Shown: in pieces, positions 1 to 13,100 of the stretch
Position numbering within the stretch: the first letter of the stretch is position 1
How the letters are laid out: each line of letters starts with the position of its first letter
NCBI GenBank assembly: GCA_015501055.1
Contig: JADNYV010000006.1
Span: forward strand, 186,001 to 250,000
Direction of reading: 5' to 3'
Length of the DNA stretch: 64,000 nucleotides
DNA from: Mucidula mucida
Taxonomy: Eukaryota; Basidiomycota; Agaricomycetes; Agaricales; Physalacriaceae
Notes under the pieces: generated by a model
The model's input: only the letters and a program-made list of their open reading frames with translations
The model's database searches: none
Told to the model about the DNA's origin: nothing
Translations under genes and position numbers: made by a program

Positions 1-145
1 GAATTGACGGAGATCACGTCCAGCACGCGCAGCTGCCGGATTCGGCGACACGTCGATATTCCGTCTTTCTCTTCAACTTGCAGCAACCATTTTTACGTCC
101 CCTAATATTTTCCTTTCTTCATTGTCGACGTTGCTCGTGTAGGCG

Positions 146-3100
146 ATGTCATTTCGTGCTCGACGGCCAGCGTCGCCGCCGCTGCCAGAAGTGCCCCACG
201 CCGCCCAGCGATTCCCGCATGCCCGGCAGGACCATTTGGATGCGGACGCTCGACGGGAGGCGGCGTCGAAAGGATTCTACCCAGGAAAGAGCAAAAGTCA
301 CCCCTCCGGTGGTCTCAATCTGACTGGCGGCGAATGGAAGCTGCTAATAATGCTAAGTCTGTTGGCATCTTCAGTGCGCTTATTCCGTCTCTCGAAACCG
401 AACAGCGTAGTGTACGTTCTCTTTTGTCTGCAACAGAAACAGGCTTTTGACACGAGATTTACAGGTTCGACGAGGTGCACTTTGGCAAGTTTGCTAGTAG
501 ATACATCAAGACGCAGTACTTTGTGGACGTGCATCCGCCGTTGGCCAAGTTGCTCATAACACTCGCCGCCTTTCTCTTTGGGTATGATGGCCAGTTTGAC
601 TTCAAGGACATTGGAAAGTGCGTGTCGTGTCGTGTCTCTCGCTACCGTCTAACCTTGTCCCAGAGTATACGAGAATGTACCGTATGTCGCAATGCGCATG
701 GTCCCCGCAGTCCTTGGTGTAGCCACCGTTCCAATCGCCTACCTTACACTTCGCGCCCTCGACTGTCGAGCTACCACCGCCCTCCTTGCTGCTCTCTTTA
801 TCACCTTCGAAAACGGCATGATTACCCAGTCCCGTCATATCCTTCTCGACTCTCCGCTCATTTTCTTCACCGCGCTTACAGTATTCTTCTGGGTCGGTTT
901 CTGCAACGAGGACAAGCACAAGCCCTTCACTGATTCCTGGTGGGGCTGGCTCACGCTCTCTGGATTATCTCTTGGCGCGGTCGTGAGTTGTAAATGGGTC
1001 GGGCTGTTCACCATCGCGACTGTCGGCGTCAGCACACTACAACAGCTATGGAACTTGCTCGGAGACATTCGTCTACCGCCTCGGATATTCGTAAAACACT
1101 TTATGGCGCGCGCACTATGTCTCATCGTCCTTCCAATGCTGTTCTACATGACCATGTTCCAGATCCATTTTATGATTCTGGGAAGCTCGGGAGAAGGCGA
1201 TGGCTTCATGAGCTCTGAGTTCCAGCATACCCTCGGCGGACGGGGCATGGCAGATACATTTGCTGATATCGGCGTTGGCTCCCTAGTCACCATACGTCAT
1301 GTCAACACCCAAGGAGGTTACCTACACTCCCATCCACACAACTATCCTGGTGGCAGTAAACGTATGTAACTATTTTTGGCCCGTGTACCCATCTCATCTC
1401 GGAATTCAGAGCAGCAAGTTACTCTGTACCCTCATCGTGATACCAACAACGAATGGCGAATAGTCAACGCGACTGCATGGACTGGGGAACCTGATTGGAC
1501 GGCGGAGCCGATACATTACGTTTTCAACGGCGCTAAAATAAGACTGCGCCACACTTCTACAGACAAAGCTCTTCATTCGCACGACGTCCGTCCTCCCGTC
1601 TCTGATGTTGATTTCCAAAATGAGGTTTCGGCTTATGGGATGAATGGCTTTGAAGGCGACATAAACGATGACTGGATCGTAGAAATCGAGCACGGCGACA
1701 AACGTGACAGGGAATCTACCAAGCGGCTTCGTACCTTGCGCACACATTTCAGGCTAAGACACCCTCTTACTGGCTGTTACTTGTTCTCGCACAAGGTCAA
1801 GCTTCCGGAATGGGGCTATGAGCAGCAGGAAGTCACCTGCAACAAGAACGCTGTACGTGCAAATTCTTTGTGGTTCATTGAGACTGCCAAACACCCTGCG
1901 TGTACGTCTTTTTCGTTCCTTGTATTGCCTCTCCCTCATCGATTTAATAGTACCCGCCGATGCACCAAAGGTGAACTATCGTCTCCCAGGTTTCTTTGCC
2001 AAGTTCGTCGAGCTACAACAAGTCATGTGGACTACAAATGCTGGCCTAACGGATCGGCATACGTTTGACTCACGGCCTGACTCTTGGCCGCGCCTCCGCC
2101 GTGGGATTGTGAGTGTACATCTTCCGGGGCGTGTCTATTGCTCATGTTGACTAGAACTTTTGGGTGAAAGATCACCGTCAAATATATTTGATAGGCAATC
2201 CCGTGGTATGGTGGCTCAGTTCACTGTCGGTCGTCAGCTATGTTGCTGTCCGTGGTTTCCTTATCTTGAGGGCAAAAAGGGGCTACCGTGACTTTGATAA
2301 CAGTATGCCAATTTATCTATCCGCGACCTCTGCGTCCACTGACATGGTTTATAGCAAAAGTTGTGAAATATGATACTCTCTGCGGCTTCCTTTTCGTCGG
2401 ATGGTTCTTACACTACTTCCCCTTCTTTTTGATGGCTCGTCAACTCTTCCTCCACCATTATTTCCCTGCATTGTATTTCGCCATTCTTCTGTTATGCGGA
2501 GTGTTCGACCTTGTCACATCCACCTTACGGCCTCGCGTACGCCTGCAAATAGCGGCCGTCCTTGCCATCATCGCGATTTGGAACTTCGTTCATTTCAGTC
2601 CGCTAGCTTACGGGAGCCCTTGGACCAAGGCCGAGTGTAATCGCTCGAAATGGTTGAAAACATGGGACTTCTCATGCAATGACTTCCTCGGCGACGTGAG
2701 TGTATCAATCTGGTGCATTATCTATATATTAACACTCGTTTTCCAGTACTCGCACTATGATGGGCTTATGGTGGCTACACCGACGAAGCCAGTCACGCCG
2801 GTGGCCACGGTAGGAGGAGAACCAGGTGGTCGACCAGCGATGATCGTAGAGGATAAACCGCAAGAAGCAGCTCCCGCTGAACATACATCAGTCGTCGTGG
2901 GAATGCCAGAGCCGGGTCGTGATATCTTTGCTGGACAGCCTGTCAAGGAAGTTCCCAGTCAGCCGGTGCCTCCTCAGCCCCCTATAGTAGAGGTGGAAGA
3001 GAAGGTGATAAGCGCTGTCGTGCAACCTCCCCCAGCGGCCGAGGCGATAGAAAAAGAGAAGGAACCGGTGGATGCTGCAGGAGAGGACCCAGTTCCACTG

Positions 3101-3271
3101 GCCAAAGAGATACCTCTACCCAAGGATGAGGATGAGGCGGTGGTAGGAGCTGATGAGGAAGCGGATGTGGATGCCGAGGCGAAGTTGGTTAAAGAAGCAG
3201 GGCCATTAGGTGAAGCAGAAGCCGAGGCCGATAAAATTGCGCATGAGTTGTATCCCGACGATGCGGACTGA
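146..3271 (+). CDS. PMT2: Protein O-mannosyltransferase, PMT2 family
   Basis: Transfers mannose from dolichyl-phosphate mannose to Ser/Thr of proteins in the ER membrane. Eight exons join in frame to 926 residues: 146-411, 465-617, 664-1361, 1410-1901, 1951-2108, 2155-2302, 2355-2695, 2747-3271. The catalytic N-terminal half shows [18 protein letters not shown] and [14 protein letters not shown]. The MIR repeats follow, with [30 protein letters not shown] and GCYLFSH. The C-terminal half is multi-spanning, with [20 protein letters not shown] and HHYFPALY. The MIR sequence fits the PMT2 branch better than PMT1 or PMT4; that is recognition, not a tree. After the last membrane part (about residue 755) there is an unusual Pro/Glu-rich acidic tail of roughly 165 residues with no known domain. 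The start is the first ATG in frame with the family N-terminus. Confidence 0.93.
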
Positions 3272-3530
3272 CAGTACATTACCTGGTATTTATTATAGTA
3301 TGGCTCAAGATGTATCACCTTGGGAGTTTTGTTACTTAGTATAGGGCATACTAACTCTGTAATCATGGAATTGCTGTGTGCTGCCACTAAGGTAGTATCA
3401 TCGACGTGATGAAGTAAAATAATTTGGACAGATGTCAGTACACAAAAGTGTCTCTAGAAGGTAGTGTAGTCCCAATTACATACACCAAATAACCCTCAGT
3501 AAAGGAATCAAGCAGCACGCACGCAAGCAA

Positions 3531-5066
3531 TCAAGCGTTGGTGCCATTGTAGTTCATTCGGAAGAGCTACATGGTGTCAGACGATCCTAGAAATATAGCG
3601 CGACGATAGGCACCTTATCAATCCCTCCTTCACTATTCATCATTCCCTCATTGTAATGGGAAACTCCCGGAATGTAGTCAACGGTGGTATTCGCGGGCAT
3701 CCCGCCTGGCATGCCTTCCAACATGGCAACAAAGTTTTGACCGCGTTTAAGATGAGTGCTTCCTTGAGTCTAGACGCTATCAATTAGACTGAAAGTGAGC
3801 GAGAAAGCTAGTTTGAACATACCACGGCCTCACAGCGCGTATCACCAGGACCATTGTCGTTCTACTCGTCAACCCCCAGCACAGTAAGTTAGAACGAGAA
3901 TTCGATTACGTCGGCTGCTCACCAAGCCCCAAGCGTAGTTGATGGTTCGGCCACGGTAACGAGATACGAGACCTTTCCGCCCAAGGGCGCTGGCATCTGC
4001 CGTTGCGTATCCGGGGAAACCTCCCGCTAGACCGTATTTGTAGTCGTCCACCCCTTCGCAGGCCGCGTTTGGCGCGGGGCGATCTTTCGTGAGCCAACAT
4101 ATCGACCCAGGATTAGCTGACACACAGTGAGATTCTGTCCCAGCAATCAGAAGGGAAGGGACTTACCTATCCAAAAGTGCAGTCTGTCATCGTTGTCGGT
4201 CACTTTACGCAAGACGGCGTAATGCTGGGCCATTTGCGCGCCCAAGGAATGGCCGCCGACAACGACCGTCTAGGAACGTCTGTGAGACTGATGGTGATGG
4301 ATAATTTCATGCCGGGTCTTACGTTGAGGTTGGGAAAGTTTGTCCGGTCCATGTAATACGCCACAAGAGCGTCGAGGACATCGAACGCGCTGTTTCTTTT
4401 GATAGAGCGCGGAAGGGTGTTGTAGAAACCGCTCGCCCATGTAGTGTCTCCCCAGAGGAGGACATCATCACGCGCCGAGCCGGCGTCTCTGTCCTCTTCT
4501 GTGAAGTAGCATGGCCCCATGATAGATACCTCTGAGCGCTTGATGCCAGAATCTTTATCAGCTGCAATATACAGTGCGTTGTTCATAGAGTTCCAGTCTG
4601 CCGCGAGAGTTTCAGTCTATGCAAAGAGGTACGCCTTGTCGACGTACAGTACCAGCAATCTCGGAGCTATAGATGTCTCGTTACTTTTATGACTGTCAGT
4701 AATGTTCCAGTGTAAACCCACCTTTCCGGGGAGAACGATCACAGCGCGTTTGACTTGAGTGGCATTCAATCCAGTAGTCTGATACACAGGCTAAATAGTC
4801 GCAGTCCAAAGTCAGAGGGTGCAAAAAACACCAAGAAAGAAAACTTGAACCATCTTGATGTTACGTTCTTCTTCTACGACCCAGTCTGGGTATCCAGTAG
4901 CATCGACAACATCAGGGAAAAATTGCCAGCCAGCGTCTGCATTGCCTGATACGGTGGGGTTCGGATTGCTCTGAGCGCGACTGAGGAGTGAACTAGAGGT
5001 ATGCGGGGTAGTCACGGCAAGGACAGTCGTTAGAAAGGATAGGCATGTCAAAGAGAGAAAAAGCAT
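3531..5066 (-). CDS. Secreted alpha/beta-hydrolase-like protein
   Basis: Nine exons join in frame to 359 residues: 5066-4878, 4790-4722, 4666-4648, 4597-4323, 4269-4167, 4116-3923, 3861-3823, 3769-3614, 3566-3531. The N-terminus (MLFLSLTCLSFLTTVLA) is a clear signal peptide, so the protein should be secreted. The beta5-nucleophile elbow is TVVVGGHSLGAQ, with Ser as likely nucleophile. An Asp in DNGPGDTRC and a His in IPGVSHYNEG are candidates for the rest of the triad. PRDCW-like sequence near the start (LRDCWYYWN) sits in a 19-base micro-exon. The first donor (near 4878) is weak and could shift by one codon. The substrate is unknown; it resembles uncharacterised secreted hydrolases of basidiomycetes rather than cutinases or classical lipases. 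Confidence 0.8.
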
Positions 5067-5880
5067 GGTGATAACGGTTGAAGTGGTACCAAGGCCGGAT
5101 TATAAGGGCGGCCTCGAGGCCCGCGAAAGAATAGACTTCATGTCAAGTCCGAAGAAGGGCCACATTCTATTTATGATCCTTCACGAGATTCATCATGATT
5201 GATTGATCGTTGAGCCATCGCGAGTTTGCACAATGTCCGAAGGGGATGATGGAATGGACTAATCGAAAAGGGATTTCAGCGCGCCACTCGGAAGGATGTC
5301 ACCCGAGGAGAGGTCCGTATACAGCCTGACGGATGCTCGAGCGCATAACGGAATAAAAGACGCGCTACTGTATGCGATTGAATATAATGAATGTCCAGGA
5401 ACTTCTTTGCAGATTCACGCCGACGCCGACAGGGCACATCAATCGTAAGACGGATAGCACATGCCAAGGTGAGAAGATACTCGTGTATTGCGGCCATGAA
5501 CGCGTGTAGTTTGACCATCCGACCAGCGATGGATATCAAAACAGTAGACTCAAAACGACCGCGCTATTTTGCAGACCGCTTAACCGTTATCGGGCCCCAC
5601 AATAAAGAGGGCCCATTTTTTGTTCTTTCTCAAAAATGAGATTCGCTTTCAAGTACGTACCTACATGATTTGGCGCACACGGACGCGATGAACGGATAGC
5701 GGAAATGCCATCGAGCGCCTAGCGGACATGCTAGTTTACCGTTAGAACTTCCGAGCTTCCCGCGAGGTGCGGGGCGCGTGAAGCCTAAGCATTGTCACCG
5801 AATCGGCTGATACGTAGGAGAGTCCAACACGCAATCTATGGTATGTACATTAGTCACTTGGCAGGGAAGAGGATTACAGA
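5067..5880. other. Intergenic stretch, no gene seen
   Basis: About 0.8 kb upstream of the hydrolase and downstream of the P450. Short open frames here have no recognisable features. The segment nearest 5066 is the presumed hydrolase promoter; a weak TATAAT-like sequence reads on the minus strand near 5097-5102. Confidence 0.4.
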
Positions 5881-7798
5881 TCAAATCGTCACCGAGCGCC
5901 TACGAAAAAGTACTGTAGCATCATGCGCAGGGTTCGACGTTGGTCTTGTTTCATCCCCATCCATCCGCACGTCATAGTGAATTAGGAGATACGCCATTAG
6001 AAACTTCATCTCCAGAGCAGCAAAGAAACGGCCAGGACTAGGAGACATCAGAACCACCTGAAAAGTGCCCAACACGAGACTCACCAGATGTGACGACCAC
6101 CGCCAAAGGTCAAGTATGTTGGAGGGGTCCCCGTCAAACATGCATCCAATCCTCGTCAGATTTCTCGTCGAGTTGTCGCTTCTCCGCAAATCTAAATCCT
6201 TCGAAGGCTTTCACTTCTATAGGTCCCTTCGTCTTCATGAATGGCAGTCACGGCAGTGGCCAGGAAGTTTCCGGCTGGTATTTTGGTTCCGTTGGAGAAG
6301 GTGAAGTCTGCCACAGCTACTCGCGGCATCCAAAGAGCTCCAAGGCCATTTAGACGCATCGTTTCCTTGAAGAAACAACAAGCTTCAAGCATCGCGATAG
6401 AGATTCTCTGTTCCACTGAGTGCAATCCGTTACATCGAGCTGAGACGCAATTTCTTCGCGTAAGGGCGCGATGTAGGAGGGCGGAGCGGCAAGATGATAC
6501 AACGCGTGTGTAAACGCCTACTCGAGTACTGTTCAAGGACGTTACAAAACCAGCACCTTTGTTGTCGTATGCAGGGCTACAAAGTTGACGTTGAGGATCC
6601 TCATGGCTAGAGATTCGTTGCTGTAATCCCCTTCCTCCATCAACCAAGTCACCATGTCATTCTTGAATGGACCAGGTGAAACCAAATTCAACGAGTAAGC
6701 TAAGAAACATATCGCTTACGGGTAGGTTTATTTGAGCTTCCTTGTCGCGTCTTCGCGATTCAAGGAGCGGCTTAAACTGGGTATGATTCCTTCGATGATA
6801 GCCAAATACAGTCCGGAGACACGTTCCAATCGGACTGGAGGACCCGATAAACTCATTCTCAGTAAGAACTTGCTGTAAACGGACGAGCGCAGAAATGGAG
6901 GTACGAGAAATCGTAGGAAGGCGCCTCGAACGATCACCTGATTACTGAAGTTGCTAGTCAAATCAATGTAGTCTTTGTCGCGACCTGGGGGTTGTTTGTG
7001 GGATATTCGAGAACAAGACATCCGAGATTCACATAATCGAAGTCCGACAAAAACGCGATTACTGATTCGACAAATGATACGAGTGACTTGGTCGAGAGCC
7101 TTGATCGGCTTCCAATCTGGACGCTTTTAGTGGTAGTCGCCTACGCAGATAGATACTCACCTTATCACCGCACACGTCATCTATTTCCTGTTCAACCGCA
7201 TGCATCATCTCATCCAGCATAACGGGTACAACTGTAGCAAGATGTTTGTTCATCGTCAACCAAATTACAGGTATATGGTAGACCGCCTCTACAAATTGAG
7301 GGCCGACGATGTGTCGAAGTTGTAAGAGCTAGCGGCAGACCGCAGCTGTGAGTGCAAGGTGATCCAAAGCTCAGGTTCAGCATACCTCTTCAGCGGCTGT
7401 CTCCATTGATAGAACCTCCTCTGGGGCATTGTAGAATTCCCTGACAAGTCCTGGAGCCTTGACCATGATACACCATTGCCCCAGGAGCGGAATAGTGAAT
7501 AAACGATTTCCGAACTATAGACACGTGAGATACGGCGGCGCACGCGTAACGAGCAACGTTTACTTTCATGCGTTTGTTCTGAACGACTTCGTTGGTCCAG
7601 AAGAAGTTCTTTACCGACATGGCGTACGAATGCCAAACATTCATCGAGTCCAGCTGTGGTAATTGTCGCTGGCATATGACAATGAATTGATGAATGAGAG
7701 ACTGAAATACGTCGACTTACATGCTTTACCACAGCTCGCTCGTACAAGGTAAACACCATTGAAACGATGGCCAGGACACCAAGGCCAACGAGGAGCAT
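5881..7798 (-). pseudogene. Cytochrome P450, reading frame broken at least three times
   Basis: Haem-thiolate monooxygenase of the membrane-anchored fungal type. It starts with a short anchor (MLLVGLGVLAIVSMVF). Exons at about 7798-7721, 7668-7564, 7514-7386, 7328-7161, 7123-7033 and from 6984 carry FTIPLLGQW, HIVGPQF, RPDWKPIKALDQVTRIICR and RDKDYIDLT. Helix I is AFTHALYHLAAPPSYIA, the ExxR motif is KETMR, and the haem loop is FGGGRHICPGR, with its Cys codon split by an intron (6084-6038). All key residues are present. However, the frame slips by one base near 6373-6382, 6205-6215 and 6136-6140, each next to a short homopolymer and with no room for an intron. One intron before 6776 also lacks a good donor. 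It may be a young pseudogene or sequence error. It resembles genes annotated as ent-kaurene-oxidase-like; the substrate is unknown. Confidence 0.75.
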
Positions 7799-8572
7799 CG
7801 CAGAGGTGAGGTCGGATAGCTAATCCCCGAGAGAAGAAGTGCCACCAGGTGGGATCATTATTCGAAGTCACATTAAGGTTCCATCAGCTCCGTTACCCGC
7901 TATCCGGCATCGAGTATTGACCAAGTGCGGTGCACTCTCACCTGCCCTCTGTCAAAATGATACTTGGGTCGTAGAAGAAGTGTTGCCACGAATACAGTCG
8001 ACGAGTATTAGTTAACTCAGCTGTCAGCGTTCAACAGAAACTTTCACGATCATGTGTGGGAACCTGACGGCGACGTGGCGCCTCTCTTCGACTCCCAGCC
8101 GACTCCATGTTACGGCAGATATCTAGAACTCAAGGTCAAGTAAAGGTACTGAAACCTCGAATGTTGTCATAATCATCAGGAGAAGACCTATACAGTATGG
8201 CATTCGTATTCTTGTAACCACCGCCCAGTCGAACGGTCGCTGTTCGGAAAAGTCTTTTACTGAATCCTTAGGCGCCTGCGCCACAGCTGCTCCCCGTGAA
8301 TTGGTCGTCAAGCTACTAGATGTGCTCTTACAGGCCGTGGCGATCCAATCAACCCATCGTAGATCTGGATGGTCGTTTCATCAACGCTAATTTTGAACTT
8401 CAACGATGAATCAAGAAATCATGGGAGATCCGGGCTCGTTGGCTAGCCGTCTATTGATATAGGACCCGTCTTGATACTTCTGCGGTGCGAATTTTCCTCC
8501 CTGCCCAGCTATGTACGGGCGCTCGGCGAATTCATCTACGCTCCTTCAAGACGGTCCGTAATCGTTCCACTC
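7799..8572. other. Intergenic stretch between divergent genes
   Basis: About 0.77 kb between the P450 start (-) and the receptor-like start (+). It should hold both promoters. I see no convincing coding exon or repeat. Confidence 0.4.
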
Positions 8573-9976
8573 ATGACAACCCTCACATTGAGTCGTCTTC
8601 TAGAGGAAGAGTATGGGACTCCTCCTTTTGTTATTTTCGACATTCTTCAACTGCTGGCGCTGTTGTTCCTTTGCTTGACACTGATCCCAGCAGTCGTATC
8701 CAAGTCCGTCGTCAGAATGCGGTCTTGGTATGCACTGATAGCGTCATGTATGATTTACCGCGTTTCCTTCCTCCTCTTGGTTGGTCAACAAACAGGACTT
8801 CTGGTTTGACCTTTGCCGTTGTATGTTCCGCTTGTGCAGCTCACTCCCACTGACGTGATGAACACACAGAACCGCTTTAGCTGCGCTGATCTTTGTCATC
8901 GAGGTTCAGTCCGCGCATTGTGTGTCGCGCTCCCGCCCCTCATCTTCATTTCAGCTCTACTTGAAACTGTCATCGGTGGCCCTCCAGAGAACTTCACCTG
9001 AGCATGTGGTATTCTATGTAAGACGTCGATCTTTCAACGTGGACCGGTTCTTACTTTGAGTTCAGATGCTCTTCACGTTGCCTGCGATCCATATCTTCGT
9101 CTTCTGGGAGGCCGTGTTGTGAGATTTCAGGACATGTCTCTTCCGTCCGTATGTTAATAGCCTCTCAGATGGGCCTCGAAGAAATTCCCACTGTTGAAAG
9201 ACGCGAAGGAGGGATGTTCTGTCATGTTGATCAGACTAGACTGCAAGTTGCATACTATCCACTCAGCTTGCACACTCACGCCTGAGCGCTATCTAGGAGC
9301 CTGATCACCGGCATTTGTGTTATCGCATTACTTGCTATAATGTGCCTCATAGAAGGTATATCCACCTTTTGAGCTCTGGACTGTTGATTCGAGCACAATG
9401 TTGCAGTTTACACTTTGATTCTCCTCCTGCGCCGCATAGGCAAAGTCACAATGATGAAATTGTTGACCGACGGTGTGCCGTCTCTGGCATTTCCCCTGCA
9501 TATGTTCGTGCGCGTCGCGCTGTACACTCTCATTGGCGGAATGGGCATCATGTCAGTGAATCCGGTTCCCATACTCGTGAAAACATCTGATTGACTGTTA
9601 GATTTTCGGATAATCTGTTGAATACGAACGTTGCTGGCAGAACAGTATATCTCTTCGCAATGAGTAAGTCCCATTGATGTACGAAGTTGGACTTCGCGAT
9701 AACGATGGTGTTACTTGAAGTCCCTCTTTCAGTGGCCCTTCTATTTTTCTCTCAAAAGGTAAACATTTAACCCTGTTGTGGAATCTGCGCTCATATTAGC
9801 ACGCAATAGGACATACTTCAGTTCTACATCTTCTGGAAGAAGCCTGGTCGATTCACAACAGTGTGATGTCCGCCATGGGGCCGCCACGCTTAATGATTCT
9901 GAATCGGACTTGGTTGTACTATGCAGTGTTCGAAATACAATGGACAAATGCATTAACCCGATCCGTTGCACTTTGA
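8573..9976 (+). CDS. Multi-span membrane protein, 7TM receptor-like
   Basis: Hydrophobic segments follow one another across several exons: FVIFDILQLLALLFLCLTLIP, SWYALIASCMIYRVSFLLLV, LAALIFVIE, VALPPLIFISALLETVIG, LITGICVIALLAIMCLIE, FPLHMFVRVALYTLIGG and VAGRTVYLFAM. A conserved-looking loop VERREGGMFCHV precedes segment five, and a cytosolic LLRRIGKVTMMKLL precedes segment six. The tail is FYIFWKKPGRFTT... ending at 9976. This layout matches a family of uncharacterised 7TM, possibly G-protein-coupled, proteins common in Agaricomycetes. Several introns are clear (for example 8830-8879 and 9250-9299, approximate). Between about 8900 and 9180 I could not join the exons without a one-base slip, so the gene is either mis-sequenced, decayed or spliced in a way I missed. 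The ligand is unknown. The ATG at 8573 starts the first hydrophobic exon. Confidence 0.6.
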
Positions 9977-10108
9977 ACGACAGTAATGTAAGAAAGATTG
10001 ACATGGAAGATGAAGCTCTGCTCTAAAGCTACGAAGGTACAGTACATATAGTAATAACAATACACACAAAATTGCTAGATGATAGATAAAAGAACGAATG
10101 TGGATGTT

Positions 10109-13100
10109 TTATCGCCCATGATTAAGATGGTCAAGCAGCTCGTCAATTTCCGCATCACCCCCAAACGTGAGACGTCTGTCTATCGAGCTGCGCTGAGGGT
10201 CTGAAGGCTCAAAGTACGAGCTGATGAGCGAAATGTGGCCAGGAGTTGCGCCGTGGCTAATAGGGGGAACGGGGAAGTCGGAAAGGTTTGACATCCTGGA
10301 GTAGGTGGAATTCGTAGTATAGCTTGTCCGACTGGGATCAGCTGAAGGTGGTTGAAGGCTCGTCGACCGGGCGCGATTCTGGGTTATAGTCATATCTTCA
10401 TTTTCGTGCTCACTCAGTCGATGGCCAGAGACGAATTGGCCGATGAACGATGTCCTGTGGGTGCTCGCGACAGCAGGCGGAGTCGCCAAATGCTCTACTT
10501 GCCCCAATCGGAATAGTTCTGCGAAGAAAAGTTAAACACTGTCTAGTTGATTGAGCATAAAAATTCGAAACGCACCATCGCTTTCTTCTTCGGAGGGAGA
10601 TTTTTCGAGTACAGACGAAGCCTCAACATCCTCTGGAATCGAAATCGAAGGATGGAAAGGTAATATGCTTCCTCGTTGAGAAAGAACCCTGACTCCCGAG
10701 GAACCTTCAGGTAGGTCCGAGAAGACGAATTGTATCGCGCCATCACGGTGGACGTTTGACCTCTCACTCCCACTCGAGATGTGTGTACTACCCGAAATAT
10801 GCCTTTCGGCGCTTTGATTCATCTCCTCGAACTCGTGGCTCAACTGTCTCGCCAAATTGGTCAATTGGCTTCTGTTCGACGGCTTCCTCGACAAGTTCGG
10901 CCGGTAGAACAAGTCACGGAAATTCTCTAGGTCGTCAACACTGCCAAGTGGTCGGGGAGATGCTTGAGAGGACGACGTGTCAGGTGTGCGATCGTTGCTG
11001 GTCGATCCATCTGAATGATTTTTCGGCGGCGGCGATGGTCGGGACGAAGATTGTGGTGATGTACCGTTCATGTCGACAGGTGACGATGAGATTGGGGAGG
11101 CGTCTTTTGGAACCAAAGCTGCGTTCCCACTCTTGTCCGCCATCTGACGATACAATGGCCGTGTAGCATCGTAGTCAACGGGCTGCCTGTGCAGGTGACT
11201 GCTGTATGGATGCTCGTCGCCCGCCTCAAAGCCACTTTCCCGACTGCGAACAGCATTCGCGAGGGCTTCGCCAACACCGACCATATCGTATATAAACCGG
11301 AGTTACGCGCAGGGGATCGGACAGGTGTCCCAGACTCCGACATGTAAGGAGAGTAGTGGATATCATCTGGTCGTACCTCTCTAACCTCCCCATCATCTAT
11401 CTGAGCCCACATCTTCAAAGGAGTAGGGATTTCGCTTTCTACCACCCTCGGGGAAACAGTCTTCTGCTCTATAGGATCACGATCGGCGTACAACGCGTAT
11501 GGATGGGCCTTGACTCGTGGAGGAAGTCGATGTCGCGAGACATCGGCATCTTGCTCTGGTGTCTCGATAGAAGACAGGTGGGGGCCAGCAAAGTCGGCAT
11601 GTACGGCAGGAGTGGGACTGTTGTAGGTGTACATCCCACCTTGAGCATAAGGATGGGACGATAAGTGTATGCTTTCGCGGTCGTCGATGGGAGGAGTTGA
11701 TAATGCGATGCCCATCCGTACATCACTCCCGGTCGACGCCTGACTCGGGGTGTTCCTCACAAGCAACGCAGGATCAAGAGCAGTCATCGAGGGATCCTCA
11801 AAGCGTATAACCCGTGTGCCATCGGCATGCAGAGCATCTTCAAATCCAGCCCTCTTCTCTTCAGCCGGTGAAGGGTCACCAACATTACATAGCACACCTG
11901 TAGCGACCTTTATCGCCGTTTTCCCCCAAGAATCGTTTCTCGAGTGGGTGCGTGAATGCGTTTTCGTGGTGGAAAGCGTTTTACTCAAGGAGGTGGAGTG
12001 TGTGTGTGACGATTTCGAGTTTGCAAACCGACTTTCGGTTGGACTTCGCTTCAAGATAGGTATTGGCTCCTGGTTACCAGCAAATGATCTTGCAGCCAAG
12101 AAGTCCATATGAGGATGTTTCTGCTTCGCGTCTTTCGCTGTCTGCGATTTCGTCCGTGCTCGCGAGAAACTCCGCGTCCGTCTATTCTGAAACGAACCTT
12201 GAGCCTGCATCTGCCATTTCTTCCGCTGATGTTCCAGAATCTGCCCCTCCTCTAAAACCCTGGATACAGTGAGCTGAATGCACGGCTTCAAGGTCAGACT
12301 AGCGTACCGTGAGAGAGACGGAACGGGACTGGGAAGGGCTAAATCATCCAATGCAAAGCTCTTTGGCCGCGGAGGCCGCCCACTGGTACTTGGGGGTAGG
12401 TCCCGAGGAATGTAGGTAGATGGACCGGGATCCTGCCGGGCCTGAAGATCTACCATCGACCGAGAGTGCGCTACGACGCGAGACATCATGTCGGCTTGCG
12501 TGAACGACGTCACGACAGGACTCCCTGGTGGACTGACAACACGCTTCCCATAGTTGATGGAGCCATCTTCCTTGACTTTAAACCTAGGTCGAGGAAGGAA
12601 TAGTGCATCGCACCATGTTTCAGGGGACAACCATCGATCCCGGCCTTTCATGATGGAGAAGGGTTTAGACTGGGATGGTGCAGGTGAGCGCCGTGAATTA
12701 CGGAGGTCGGGGGTGGATATCGAATTTTTGAGACTATGGCGCGCGCTGGCGGGACGGAGGAAATTCGAATTAGGCACGGTGGGACCCGTGCTTTGAGAGG
12801 GCCGCATAGGGTGTGAGCGGAATGGATCAGAGTCGTTACTATTAGTGGATACGAGGGGAGCGGTATGCGGAAGGTTATCGTCGTCGTCGTCAGTCGGAAA
12901 TCTGTAGGCGTAAGGATGGGAGGTGGGTGAAGCGGTGGCCGGTCTTTCGAATAGCGTGTGGGATGATGGCGGGTCTTCTGATGAACGCTGGATGGGGTCG
13001 ACAACAAACTGATTACGAAGCGGAGAATGGGAGTGGACCAGTGTCGAGTAGTAGGAATTATAGTATTCTTCGTCGTCGGTGTGGCCCGAGTTACGCGATG

